NCBI RefSeq assembly: GCF_008710285.1
Contig: NZ_VYQF01000001.1
Location: forward strand, 1,807,501-1,871,500
Reading direction: 5' to 3'
Source: Ginsengibacter hankyongi
GTDB taxonomy: Bacteria > Bacteroidota > Bacteroidia > Chitinophagales > Chitinophagaceae
DNA: 64,000 nt
The notes beneath the pieces were generated by a model, which searched no databases, was not told the origin of the DNA, and saw only the letters and a list, made by a program, of their open reading frames with translations. This document shows, one piece after another, positions 27,010-36,161 of this stretch; position 1 is the first letter of the stretch, and each line of letters opens with the position of its first letter. The translations under genes and the position numbers were made by a program.

Positions 27010-28662
27010 TTAATAAAAAATAATATTTAAGATAAATGTAATCAGCAAAACGATAACACCTAACACCAGCGGGTTTTTATACCAAATCCTTGTTTTGTCT
27101 TTTTGTCTCGGCGTCAGACTATACACCAATCCAACCAATGTATTTTCGGGTTTTGGTTCTGTAAAAAGGCTTACCAGGAAAGTTACAATGAAGCAAACTA
27201 TAAAAGCGATTCCCGCAATATTAAATGCCTGGCTGGTACCCGAGTAAAAAGTATGAATGTTGGCTATCCATCCGCCCTTACCCTCAGCAGTTGTTAATCC
27301 ATGTGTAATTGCGGCCGCCACGGTTCCGCTTAATAAACCATAGAATGCCCCATTTGCAGTCGTTCTTTTCCAGAACATGCCCAGGAAAAATGTTGCGAAC
27401 AATGGAGCATTTACAAAACTAAAAACCAACTGAAGCAGATCCATAATACTGTTGAAGCTTCTGGCTACGTAGGCTGTAGCGATGGAGATAAGAATTCCGA
27501 TAATTGTTGTTCCTTTTCCCACATATAAATAATGTTTTTCGGAGGCATTTTTTTTAATGTAAGATTGATAAATATCAAAAGTAAAAACTGTATTGAAAGC
27601 AGTTACATTCCCTGCCATACCCGACATGAAGGAAGCGATCAAAGCCGTAATACCAACACCCAAAATACCATTGGGATATAATTTGGCCAAAAGCAAAGGC
27701 ATTGTCATGTTATAATCCGTTTGCCCATCAGCGTTTAATGGTAATTCAAACCCGGTAAACTGCTTTTGTAACGCGAGCAATATGATACCGGGAAGAATTA
27801 CAATTATAGGCATCAGTATTTTAGGAACACTTGCGATGACGGGCGTACGCTGTGCAGAATTAAGATTTTTGGAAATCATAGCTCTTTGAACTACCAGGAA
27901 ATCGGTGCACCAATATCCGAAAGCAAGTACAAATCCCAAACCAAAGACCAAACTAAAAGCGTCTACGCCCATAGGGTTAGTTGACGCATGCGCCATCCCT
28001 TTCCATATATGCAGCTTTGCATCATCTACATTTTGCATGATGCCGTGCCAGCCTCCTGCTTTATGCATGCCAATATACACTAGCGGCGCAATACCTAAAA
28101 CGATCAGAAAGAACTGCAATACTTCATTATACACGGCACTGGTGAGGCCCCCTAAGAATGTATAGATTAAGACAATACCAGCGGCTAAAAATACTGAAAC
28201 ATTGAAGTCCCAACCCAAAATAATATTCAGCAGCATAGCCAGTGCGTATAAAGAGATACCGGATGAAAAAACCGTCATTACTGCAAATGTGATAGCGTTA
28301 AACCCTCTTGTCTTTTCATCATAACGCATCGCAAGATACTCCGGAACTGACCTTGCTTTACTGCCATAATAAAATGGCATCATAAATACACCGAGGAATA
28401 TCATGGCAACCGCAGCACCCATCCAATAGAAATGCACCGAATATAAACCATACTTAGCGCCGTTGGCGGCCATACCCAATACTTCCTGGGCTCCAAGATT
28501 AGCTGATATAAATGCCAACGAAGTAATCCATAAGGGAATGCTTCGGTTGCTCATTAAAAAATCATTTCCCGTTTTTATTTTCTTTTTTAATACGTAACCT
28601 ATTGTTACTACAAAAAGGAAATAAACCGCGATTACCAGGTAGTCAATGAGTTCAAGTTTCAT
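27010..28662 (-). CDS. Sodium/solute symporter (SSS family), sugar type
   Basis: A 550-residue inner-membrane symporter with about 14 helices, of the SGLT branch of the sodium:solute symporter family. Visible features are LAFISANLGAQEVLGMAANGAKYGL near helix 1-2, FLGGLTSAVYNEVLQFFLI and a FMSGMAGNVTAFNTVFT segment near the sodium site. Immediately downstream of galK-galT-galE, galactose or a galactose-containing saccharide is the natural substrate. This is context inference supported by vSGLT-type similarity. It would import sugar released in the periplasm. Confidence 0.85.
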   Translation of the reverse strand: MKLELIDYLVIAVYFLFVVTIGYVLKKKIKTGNDFLMSNRSIPLWITSLAFISANLGAQEVLGMAANGAKYGLYSVHFYWMGAAVAMIFLGVFMMPFYYGSKARSVPEYLAMRYDEKTRGFNAITFAVMTVFSSGISLYALAMLLNIILGWDFNVSVFLAAGIVLIYTFLGGLTSAVYNEVLQFFLIVLGIAPLVYIGMHKAGGWHGIMQNVDDAKLHIWKGMAHASTNPMGVDAFSLVFGLGFVLAFGYWCTDFLVVQRAMISKNLNSAQRTPVIASVPKILMPIIVILPGIILLALQKQFTGFELPLNADGQTDYNMTMPLLLAKLYPNGILGVGITALIASFMSGMAGNVTAFNTVFTFDIYQSYIKKNASEKHYLYVGKGTTIIGILISIATAYVARSFNSIMDLLQLVFSFVNAPLFATFFLGMFWKRTTANGAFYGLLSGTVAAAITHGLTTAEGKGGWIANIHTFYSGTSQAFNIAGIAFIVCFIVTFLVSLFTEPKPENTLVGLVYSLTPRQKDKTRIWYKNPLVLGVIVLLITFILNIIFY

Positions 28663-28679
28663 ATTAACTATTTAAGAAA

Positions 28680-29702
28680 TTATAAGTTATTTTTTTTCTG
28701 CCATTCCCAGGCACTTGTTACCATTTCTTTTAATCCAAGCTCTGTTTGCCACCTTAAAACCTTATTCGCCCGCGATACATCCGCATATATTTCCGGAGCA
28801 TCGCCAGGCCTTCGTTTACCAATGGTATAATTCAGTTTTATATTATTATATTTCTCAAACGCTTCAATTATTTGCAATACAGAAATGCCATTTCCTGTGC
28901 CGATATTAAACACCTCGTAATTATTTTGTACCTCATTATTTAATAAGCGATCGCAACTTTTCACATGGGCCTTTGCAAGATCTGTAACGTGAATATAATC
29001 ACGGATACAAGTGCCATCAGGCGTTTTATAATCATTTCCAAAAACAACTAATTGCTCCCTGATACCTGCTGCAGCCTGGGTTACAAAAGGCATAAGATTA
29101 TTAGGAGGGCCAATGGGTAATTCTCCAAGCAATGCGGAACTATCGGCGCCCACAGGATTGAAATAACGAAGCGAAATACAATCGATAACCTTTGTTGCTG
29201 CAACTTTTTGTAAAATATCTTCCCCCATTTGTTTGGTACTTCCATAGGCAGAAAGCGCCGGTTTGAATGGAGTATTTTCGGTAACCGGCAATTGATCAGG
29301 CTCTCCGTATACCGTAGCCGAAGATGAAAACACAATATTTTTTATATCATTCACTTCCATCCTTTCCAAAAGATTAATAAGTGAATACAAATTGTTCATG
29401 AAATACTTTAAAGGTTTTTGCATGGATTCTCCCACCGCTTTATACGCAGCAAAATGAATTACGGAATCAATACTTTTTTCTTTTGTGAAAAATTCTGCCA
29501 GCTTTTTTTTATCGGTCATATTAAGCTGATAAAAGGATGGTTTACTGCCAGATATTTTTTCAATGTTATCTAAAATAAATACTTGCGAATTGCTGAGATC
29601 ATCAATAATCACTACTTCGTACCCTGCCTTAAACAGTTCCACTGTAGTATGCGAACCTATAAAGCCAAGGCCACCCGTAACTAAAATCTTCTTTTTATTC
29701 AT
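28680..29702 (-). CDS. galE: UDP-glucose 4-epimerase
   Basis: GalE interconverts UDP-galactose and UDP-glucose with bound NAD. The 340-residue SDR-fold protein has the nucleotide motif GGLGFIGSH (residues 10-18), the SSSATVYG segment and the catalytic Tyr-x3-Lys in AYGSTKQMGE. ISLRYFNPVGA follows, the substrate-binding block. Its ATG abuts the galT stop without a gap, and the symporter starts 17 bp after its end. It closes the Leloir pathway of this operon. Confidence 0.95.
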   Translation of the reverse strand: MNKKKILVTGGLGFIGSHTTVELFKAGYEVVIIDDLSNSQVFILDNIEKISGSKPSFYQLNMTDKKKLAEFFTKEKSIDSVIHFAAYKAVGESMQKPLKYFMNNLYSLINLLERMEVNDIKNIVFSSSATVYGEPDQLPVTENTPFKPALSAYGSTKQMGEDILQKVAATKVIDCISLRYFNPVGADSSALLGELPIGPPNNLMPFVTQAAAGIREQLVVFGNDYKTPDGTCIRDYIHVTDLAKAHVKSCDRLLNNEVQNNYEVFNIGTGNGISVLQIIEAFEKYNNIKLNYTIGKRRPGDAPEIYADVSRANKVLRWQTELGLKEMVTSAWEWQKKNNL

Positions 29703-30749
29703 TTATATTTTTTGTTCTGAATAATGAACATCACTTAACGATTTTAATTTCTCTGCAGCATTTTCGGCAGTAATATCGCGTTGAGGATTGGCCAGCATTT
29801 CATAACCTACCATAAATTTCTTTACTGTTGCAGACCTTAACAGCGGCGGATAAAAATGCATGTGCCAATGCCATTCAGGATGCTCACCATCATTTACGGG
29901 ACGCTGATGCATCCCTGCTGAATAAGGAAATGACATTTCAAACAGGTTATCATATTTCGAAGTGAGTTGCTTAAGAATTATGGCAAATGATTTTCTTTCA
30001 CCAGGCGTAAATTGTGTTATATCCGGTACATGTCTTTTACTTACAATCATCGTTTCATAGGGCCACACTGCCCAAAAGGGAACCAACGCAACAAAATGTT
30101 CATTCTCTAAAACGATTCTTTCCTGCTTCTTTATTTCAAGTTCTATATAGGATAACAGCAAACTTTTTCCATACTTTTCAAAATATTTTTTTTGTTGAAA
30201 AGTTTCTTTTGAAACCTCCAATGGAACAGACGAAGATGACCATATTTGTCCATGAGGATGCGGGTTGCTGCAGCCCATAATTTCTCCTTTGTTCTCAAAA
30301 ATCTGGATGTATTTAATGGAGGAATTAAGTGATATTTCTGTAAATTCGGTTTGCCATACTTTTATTACTTTTTCAATTGCGTCTATGCCCATTTGAGGTA
30401 ACGTTAGGTCGTGGCAGGGTGAGAAGCAAATCACTTTACAAATACCGCTTTCACTTGATGCAACTAATAATCTCTCTTCATCAACTCCTCCCTTTGGAGT
30501 ATCTATCAATAAAGCAGAAAAATCATTGGTAAAAACATACGAATCATTATACTCTGGATTCACACTACCGTCCGATCTTTTATTACCAGGACACAGATAA
30601 CATTTGGAGTCATAAATGGGCCTGTTATCTTTTGACAAGTCTTCTACCTGGCCTTGCCACGGGCGCTTCATGCGGTGCGGCGATACTAATATCCAGTCGC
30701 CGGTTAAAATATTTAATCTTGTATGGGAATGTTCTTTTAAATCAAACAT
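29703..30749 (-). CDS. galT: Galactose-1-phosphate uridylyltransferase
   Basis: GalT moves UMP from UDP-glucose to galactose-1-phosphate. The active-site triad motif HPHGQIW (in CSNPHPHGQIWSSS) is intact, and RMKRPWQGQVEDL and ENEHFVALVPFWAVWPYETMI blocks match the family. Zn ligands are plausible at the CYLCPGNKR pair. The start at 30749 is an ATG. An in-frame TTG lies 9 bp earlier and overlaps the galK stop, so 30749 is preferred. It sits between galK and galE. Confidence 0.95.
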   Translation of the reverse strand: MFDLKEHSHTRLNILTGDWILVSPHRMKRPWQGQVEDLSKDNRPIYDSKCYLCPGNKRSDGSVNPEYNDSYVFTNDFSALLIDTPKGGVDEERLLVASSESGICKVICFSPCHDLTLPQMGIDAIEKVIKVWQTEFTEISLNSSIKYIQIFENKGEIMGCSNPHPHGQIWSSSSVPLEVSKETFQQKKYFEKYGKSLLLSYIELEIKKQERIVLENEHFVALVPFWAVWPYETMIVSKRHVPDITQFTPGERKSFAIILKQLTSKYDNLFEMSFPYSAGMHQRPVNDGEHPEWHWHMHFYPPLLRSATVKKFMVGYEMLANPQRDITAENAAEKLKSLSDVHYSEQKI

Positions 30750-30754
30750 AATTT

Positions 30755-31912
30755 TCAAATAATTTCTGTTCCGTTTTCAATTGAGGTTATGTAATACGAT
30801 AGAGGCAGGTTCATCGAGGTCTCGTATGCAGGCTTTATAGATGCAATTAAGGTTTCAATTGCTTCCTCTCTTATTATATTAATGGTACAACCGCCGAAAC
30901 CTCCCCCCATCATTCTTGCACCGATTACTGCATCACTATTTTTTACAAAATCAACCAGGTAATCCAATTCCTTACAACTTACCTGGTACATTTTACTCAA
31001 TCCTTCATGCGTAGCGAACATCTTTTTTCCTAAGGCTTGTAAATCGCCTCTTCGCAAATCTTCGCAACCGCTGAGCAACCGATTATTTTCCTGTACTACA
31101 AAACGGCTGCGTCTATCAACTAAAGTATCCTTAGATAGAACATATTTATCTAACATTTCTTCAGTTACATCCCTCAATGAATTAACCTGCGGCTCCTGTT
31201 CCTTTACCCAGGCTACTGCCTGCTCACATTCTTTACGCCTTGTATTATATTCAGACGAAGCCAGTGAATGTTTCACATTGGTGTTCAGTAACAATATTTT
31301 TAGTCCTTTAAGTTTAAAGGGAACATACTCATATTCAAGGTTGCGGCAGTCCAGTTTTATTACATGGTCTTTCTTTCCCATCATCGAAGCGAACTGATCC
31401 ATGATTCCACACATTACTCCTGCATATTCATGCTCGGCTTTCTGCGCCATTTTTACCATCGTTATCCTGTCTAAATCAGTTTGAAGTAATTCATTTAAGG
31501 CAAAAGTGGTGGCACATTCTATTGCAGCTGATGAAGATAATCCCGCTCCAATCGGCACATCACTCATCAGCACCGCATTAAATCCTTTTAATGGTATGCT
31601 TCTTTTTGGGAACTGCGCAGCCGCACCTAACATAAAATTGGGCCAACTGACATCCCCGACTGGCTTCAGATCATTTAAAGAAATGGAAAATGTTTCATTA
31701 AGATCCGCTGCCGCTAAATGTATCTCGTCATCATTCCGCAATGAGATGGCTATGTAAGCAGCTTTATCAATAGCTGCAGGAAGTACAAAACCATCATTAT
31801 AATCGGTATGCTCCCCAATGATATTTATGCGACCTGGTGAACGCACGATCATTGGATTACCTTCGAATAATTCTGAAAACTTTTGGGCTATCTTTTCCTT
31901 CATTCTTACCAT
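30755..31912 (-). CDS. galK: Galactokinase
   Basis: GalK phosphorylates galactose at C1 with ATP. At 385 residues, the GHMP-kinase signatures are all present: SPGRINIIGEHTDYNDGFVLPAAID near residue 25, PIGAGLSSSAAIE and GARMMGGGFGGC. Two in-frame ATGs at 31912 and 31903 are both possible starts. It is first in the galK-galT-galE-symporter run and follows the sulfatase stop by 90 bp, so it may be read from its own promoter, from the sulfatase transcript, or both. Confidence 0.95.
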   Translation of the reverse strand: MVRMKEKIAQKFSELFEGNPMIVRSPGRINIIGEHTDYNDGFVLPAAIDKAAYIAISLRNDDEIHLAAADLNETFSISLNDLKPVGDVSWPNFMLGAAAQFPKRSIPLKGFNAVLMSDVPIGAGLSSSAAIECATTFALNELLQTDLDRITMVKMAQKAEHEYAGVMCGIMDQFASMMGKKDHVIKLDCRNLEYEYVPFKLKGLKILLLNTNVKHSLASSEYNTRRKECEQAVAWVKEQEPQVNSLRDVTEEMLDKYVLSKDTLVDRRSRFVVQENNRLLSGCEDLRRGDLQALGKKMFATHEGLSKMYQVSCKELDYLVDFVKNSDAVIGARMMGGGFGGCTINIIREEAIETLIASIKPAYETSMNLPLSYYITSIENGTEII

Positions 31913-31997
31913 AGTTTTTCAACCTGATTAATACGTTGTATTCTAAGAAATTAAAGTTCGGTTATAGCAGAAATAAGTTATTGATGAGGTCGCTTGC

Positions 31998-32005
31998 CAA
32001 AATTA
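31998..32005 (-). promoter_or_regulatory. Possible -7 element of the gal operon
   Basis: TAATTTTG on the minus strand fits TAnnTTTG, 85 bp upstream of galK and overlapping the sulfatase stop. No -33 box is seen, so support is weak. Confidence 0.3.
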
Positions 32006-33523
32006 TTTTTGCATCAATTCATTTAATTTTTCTGATAATTCTTTTACCTCGCGAGGATATTGATCTGCCAGATTATAATTCTCTCCGGGATCTTTTTCCA
32101 GATTGTATAACTGCGGTGTAGATTGTAAGCCTGTTGGGACATCTTTATTCTTTAACCAGTCGGGCGTTTTGGCTTTTACAGGATCAATATATTTCCATTC
32201 TCCTGATCTTAATGACAACGTAAACGCTTCTTCTATCATTTGCTTTCTGCCTTCTTTTGATTTTCCTAATAAAACCGGCAAGAAGTCCTTGCTATCCGGA
32301 GCAGCTTTATGATGATCCACCTGTTCTCCTACCAATTGCGCCAGGGAAGCGTAAATATCTACCTGGCTGATTAAGGCATCGCTCTCTCCAGGATGAATTT
32401 CATTTGGCCAGTAAGTAATAGTTGGCACTCTTGTCCCGCCTTCGTAGGCACTGTATTTACCTCCTTTATAAATTCCTGCCGGATGATGATTGCCCAAAAG
32501 CTGCACCGCTTTATCAGCATAGCCATCGTTTAATACCGGGCCATTATCACTACTGAAAATCACTAATGTGTTATCCTCTAAACCTAATTTCTTCAGGGTC
32601 TTCATCACCTCTCCGGTCATCCAGTCCATTTGAACAATATCATCTCCCCTGGGACCCATTTTGGTAGCACCAACAAATTTTGCATTTGGTGCCCGTGGCA
32701 CATGTATACTCGGCAAGCTGTAGTAAAGAAAAAAAGGTCTATCCTTATGCTGAGTAATAAATTCAGTGACTTTGTCATTTAATACAGATGCAAAGTCTTC
32801 ATCTTTCCAATACGCCTTATGTCCTCCTTTCATAAATCCTATGCGGCTGATTCCATTTATAATGGTCCCGCTATGCTGACTGTCTGCCTGCATTTTCAGC
32901 ATTTCCGGGTGTTCCAGGCCAATAGGGTCATTTCCCACTCTTTGATTATAATTTATGGTAATAGGATCGTCTTTATCCAGGTTAACCACTTTATGATCTT
33001 CTACATAAACAGTAGGCACCCTGTCTGGTGTAGCCGGAATTAAAAAACTATAATCAAAGCCTATTTCGAGTGGGCCGGGCTTTATATCTGCATTCCAATT
33101 CGGTTTTCCATCTCCCAAGCCTAAATGCCACTTCCCAATCACCCCGGTGGCATAACCTGCTTTTTTTAGCATGGAAGCTATAGTTCCTTTGTTTGGATCG
33201 ATAATAAGTGGTGCATCTCCCGGGAGAATAGCTGCATTATTTCTGAAAGCGTAACTTCCCGTGAGGAGCGCATATCTTGAAGGCGTGCAGGTAGAGGCTG
33301 AACAGTGGGCATCTGTAAACTTCAAACCGGCTTTCGCTAAGGCATCCACATTAGGAGTTTGCACAGCGGTCGCACCATAGCAACTGACATCTGCGTAGCC
33401 TAAATCATCTACATAAATGATTAAAATGTTTGGCTTTTTTGTAACCATTGATTTCCCCTGATTTTGGGTACAGGAAATAATAAAAAAAGCTATTGAAAAA
33501 GCTAAAAGAAGTGATCGATTCAT
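32003..33523 (-). CDS. Sulfatase (formylglycine type), lipoprotein
   Basis: A 506-residue S1-type sulfatase. A lipoprotein signal ends at Cys18 (FFIISC), so it is probably surface- or periplasm-anchored. Metal ligands Asp39-Asp40 (YVDDLGYAD) and the CTPSR motif with Cys79, the residue converted to formylglycine, are present, as is SSDNGPVLNDG. It would remove sulfate from sugars. It resembles the sulfatase at 47884 throughout (shared PATPDRVP..YVE block and TIINGISRIG), so the two are paralogs. Subfamily and position specificity cannot be assigned. No sulfatase-maturation enzyme is in the window. Confidence 0.93.
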   Translation of the reverse strand: MNRSLLLAFSIAFFIISCTQNQGKSMVTKKPNILIIYVDDLGYADVSCYGATAVQTPNVDALAKAGLKFTDAHCSASTCTPSRYALLTGSYAFRNNAAILPGDAPLIIDPNKGTIASMLKKAGYATGVIGKWHLGLGDGKPNWNADIKPGPLEIGFDYSFLIPATPDRVPTVYVEDHKVVNLDKDDPITINYNQRVGNDPIGLEHPEMLKMQADSQHSGTIINGISRIGFMKGGHKAYWKDEDFASVLNDKVTEFITQHKDRPFFLYYSLPSIHVPRAPNAKFVGATKMGPRGDDIVQMDWMTGEVMKTLKKLGLEDNTLVIFSSDNGPVLNDGYADKAVQLLGNHHPAGIYKGGKYSAYEGGTRVPTITYWPNEIHPGESDALISQVDIYASLAQLVGEQVDHHKAAPDSKDFLPVLLGKSKEGRKQMIEEAFTLSLRSGEWKYIDPVKAKTPDWLKNKDVPTGLQSTPQLYNLEKDPGENYNLADQYPREVKELSEKLNELMQK

Positions 33524-33532
33524 ATTTAAATA

Positions 33533-35215
33533 TTAATTGTTAGGCAAAGGCTCAATCGCTCCCAGGCTTGGTCGAGATGGAACAGGATTACCCAAAATAT
33601 CTTTTTCCATTTTTAGCTGGTGCAATAAACCAAAATAATCTCCCTTTATGTAAGGAATTTGTATGCCTTTATTTTTAATTAAATCTGTTTTTAGAGGCGT
33701 GTAATCAACAACATTTAACCCTCTGGGATTTTTAAAATTCACATCTCCATAAATTGGTCTGCTATCTCTTATTTTCATTTCCAGGGGCCAGGAAGCTGCT
33801 TTTAGAAACAAATTATTCTCAAATAAAACATTCTCCATTTCTTTATTTGATTTTGTATCCGGTTTATATTGATCTCCTAAAACCAATTGAGACGGATTAG
33901 CCAGGTAAAAGATATTATTAGCAATCAGAACTCCGTTGCTGGTGTTATCAAAAGCCATTTTCGGGTGTATGGATTCGTCAGCATAAATAGTGTTATTGTA
34001 TATATAAGTATCTATCGGGCCTTTCCTCTCATTTTTACTTCCCTGGAAACCGCTTAACCAAAGTGTTTTACCATCCTGAAAAGCTCCATTAACTCCCTTT
34101 TCCCGAGACCCATCATTTATACTGATATTATACCTGTAGGTGCAGTTGTAATTGTTACCTAATATTTCACAAAATCCGCCGGCATTATAACCGCTCAAAT
34201 TATATTGAATGACAATGTTATCGCAGTTAAAATCGATATGAGCTCCATCAGAATCCCCAGGACCGTTGGCATGTAAAAATTTGTTTTTTTCTATTAATAC
34301 ATCAGAAGAACCCCAGGTCCATAAGCCGCTTCCTCTTCCCCATTTCCTGCTATCATCATTACTGCCGGAATATTGAACATCGTTGTTCGCAACATAAACA
34401 AATTGTACTCCCGACATTTGTATTCCAGGCCCCCCGGTTTTTAATACTTTATTATTCAGTATGTTCACCCGTTTGATATTTCTACCGCTACCTATAAGTT
34501 TAATACCAGTATGACTTACATCTGTTATGCTGCAATTCTGAATCGTAATGTTCTCCATTAAGTTTTCAGGATTGTTGTTGAAGAGTTTTATTCCCCATCC
34601 ATATTTTTGTGTTCCATTGGCACTTTTCACCTCCTCCCTGCCCCTTTTAAATCCCTTGTTTTCGAAGTAAACATCATTAATAGTTAAATGCTCCAGTAGT
34701 AAAGACTGCATTCTTTTTTTCTTATCTGAAAGAATTAGGACTGCACATCTTTGATCAAAATCCTGTTGACCATTTGTATAACCTTCTCCCGTTAGATGAA
34801 TATTGCTGACTTTGATAAAACTGCAGTCTTTTAATAAAATCCCGTTTTGCAGGTTTTTAAAATCTATAACGGCAGGAGCATCTTCAACTCCATCCCAGCT
34901 TGTTGATTTAACTTCGATATAATGTTCCTTATTCCCTTCCTGGTTAACCAGGTTTAAATTACCCTGATAAACCTGTCCGTCTGCCAGCATTATTTTATCC
35001 CCGGGGCCTAGATGTATCTTTTCAATTTGCTGTAGCGTTCTAAAGGGACGTTCTTTTGATGTGCCTGGGTTGTGATCATCTCCTATTTGCGGGTGAACAA
35101 AATAGGTTTTACATAAAGTATCTGACGTTTGAATCGTCATAGAATTATTAGGCGCAGCAAAGCTATATTCCAGAAGTGTTAGAAAAGATATTGCCAGGTA
35201 GATCAGACTTTTCAT
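33533..35215 (-). CDS. Right-handed parallel beta-helix protein, possible polysaccharide-degrading enzyme
   Basis: A 560-residue exported protein: a signal peptide (ending SFAAP), a start of YFVHPQIGDDHNPGTSKERPFRTLQQ and then many short repeats of the N-V-x-I-x-N-N type (NITIQNCSITDVSHTGIKLIGSG, VNILNNKVLKTGGPGIQMSG). This is the Pel/Pgl parallel beta-helix fold used by polysaccharide lyases and by glycosidase families such as GH28, GH110, GH120 and GH141. I cannot assign a family. Being inside the PUL minus arm, 9 bp from a sulfatase and 5 bp from the SGNH gene, it is a strong candidate for the main backbone-cleaving enzyme. Confidence 0.8.
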   Translation of the reverse strand: MKSLIYLAISFLTLLEYSFAAPNNSMTIQTSDTLCKTYFVHPQIGDDHNPGTSKERPFRTLQQIEKIHLGPGDKIMLADGQVYQGNLNLVNQEGNKEHYIEVKSTSWDGVEDAPAVIDFKNLQNGILLKDCSFIKVSNIHLTGEGYTNGQQDFDQRCAVLILSDKKKRMQSLLLEHLTINDVYFENKGFKRGREEVKSANGTQKYGWGIKLFNNNPENLMENITIQNCSITDVSHTGIKLIGSGRNIKRVNILNNKVLKTGGPGIQMSGVQFVYVANNDVQYSGSNDDSRKWGRGSGLWTWGSSDVLIEKNKFLHANGPGDSDGAHIDFNCDNIVIQYNLSGYNAGGFCEILGNNYNCTYRYNISINDGSREKGVNGAFQDGKTLWLSGFQGSKNERKGPIDTYIYNNTIYADESIHPKMAFDNTSNGVLIANNIFYLANPSQLVLGDQYKPDTKSNKEMENVLFENNLFLKAASWPLEMKIRDSRPIYGDVNFKNPRGLNVVDYTPLKTDLIKNKGIQIPYIKGDYFGLLHQLKMEKDILGNPVPSRPSLGAIEPLPNN

Positions 35216-35220
35216 CTTTA

Positions 35221-35877
35221 TCAGTCATTAATTAATTTATTCAATCCCTCGCAAACCTTAATTGCAAGTTTCTGATAACCTTCTGCTTTATAGTGAACGT
35301 TATTGTCACCTAAGCCATCTTCTTTGTGTATTTGTTTAGAGATAGAATATAAATCATTTACAGGAATGTTATTTTCTTTCATTACCTGTATGGCAATTAT
35401 ATTGTAGTCCTGAACATCATTATCGTATCGTCCGGGTTCATTATCTGGAACGCAGGTAGTCGTTACAAAAATCAGTTTTGCTTTAGTTTGTTTTAAGCGA
35501 TTTATAATTGTTTCTAAATTTGCTTTGTAGTCCTCTTTAGTAGTGTTGATTTTGCCATTGATTTTATCCCTGTTTGTGTAATCAATAGGCTTATTAGGAT
35601 CTCTGTAACAAATATCCCAAAGTCCCCAATTAAATTGAATAATATCCCAATGTTCATTTCCAAGCCAATCGTTTAATTTGCTTAATCCGTAGGAACTATA
35701 TTGTGCATTTCCTTTACAATGGAAAACCTGTGCCTTATTTTCTAATGTACTTTTCACAAATGGTGTATAACCAATAGAAATAGAATCACCAATAATAAGA
35801 ATTTCAGGCTGCGTACCTTTAAAAGCAAATAAAGAGGCTAATACGAAAGTGCTTAATACGATATATCTCAAACGCAT
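35221..35877 (-). CDS. SGNH/GDSL hydrolase
   Basis: A 218-residue exported protein with an N-terminal hydrophobic segment ending near residue 20. The SGNH block I motif GDSIS (nucleophile Ser) is followed by QFNWGLWDI and a C-terminal D-x2-x-H pair in DNNVHYKAEGYQKLA. Family members are esterases, often acetyl-xylan or acetyl-glycan deacetylases. In this PUL a role in removing ester groups (acetyl) from the target glycan is likely. It is the first gene of the segment after the susD-SGNH intergenic gap. Confidence 0.85.
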   Translation of the reverse strand: MRLRYIVLSTFVLASLFAFKGTQPEILIIGDSISIGYTPFVKSTLENKAQVFHCKGNAQYSSYGLSKLNDWLGNEHWDIIQFNWGLWDICYRDPNKPIDYTNRDKINGKINTTKEDYKANLETIINRLKQTKAKLIFVTTTCVPDNEPGRYDNDVQDYNIIAIQVMKENNIPVNDLYSISKQIHKEDGLGDNNVHYKAEGYQKLAIKVCEGLNKLIND

Positions 35878-36161
35878 AATTAAATTTTAATCAATTATTT
35901 TTTGTGAGTAACCAGCGCTTCTAGTGACTTAGTGAGTTTTCTTTGTCTCCTAATAAACCAAAAAAACGGGTTTTGCCTGAAGTTCCACTAATTATCAATT
36001 ACACTCCAGATCAGCATACCTTAACTCGTGGCAAGAATGATGATAATATTAGGTGCAGATGATTGAGAATAAAGGAACTCAGTGCTAAAAGCCTGTGCCG
36101 AAAAAACAATGAGACTGTCAATTCTTTTTCTAATTATCGTGCACCTAATGATTATTTTGCC
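35878..36161. other. Gap between susD and the SGNH gene with an inverted repeat
   Basis: No gene fits here. The notable element is ATTAGGTGCA (36048-36057) and its reverse complement TGCACCTAAT (36140-36149), which could close a stem around an 82-nt loop. In many Sus-like loci susCD are expressed far above the genes after them, and a stem-loop after susD can do this by stopping or protecting the transcript. That role is inference here. Confidence 0.45.
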
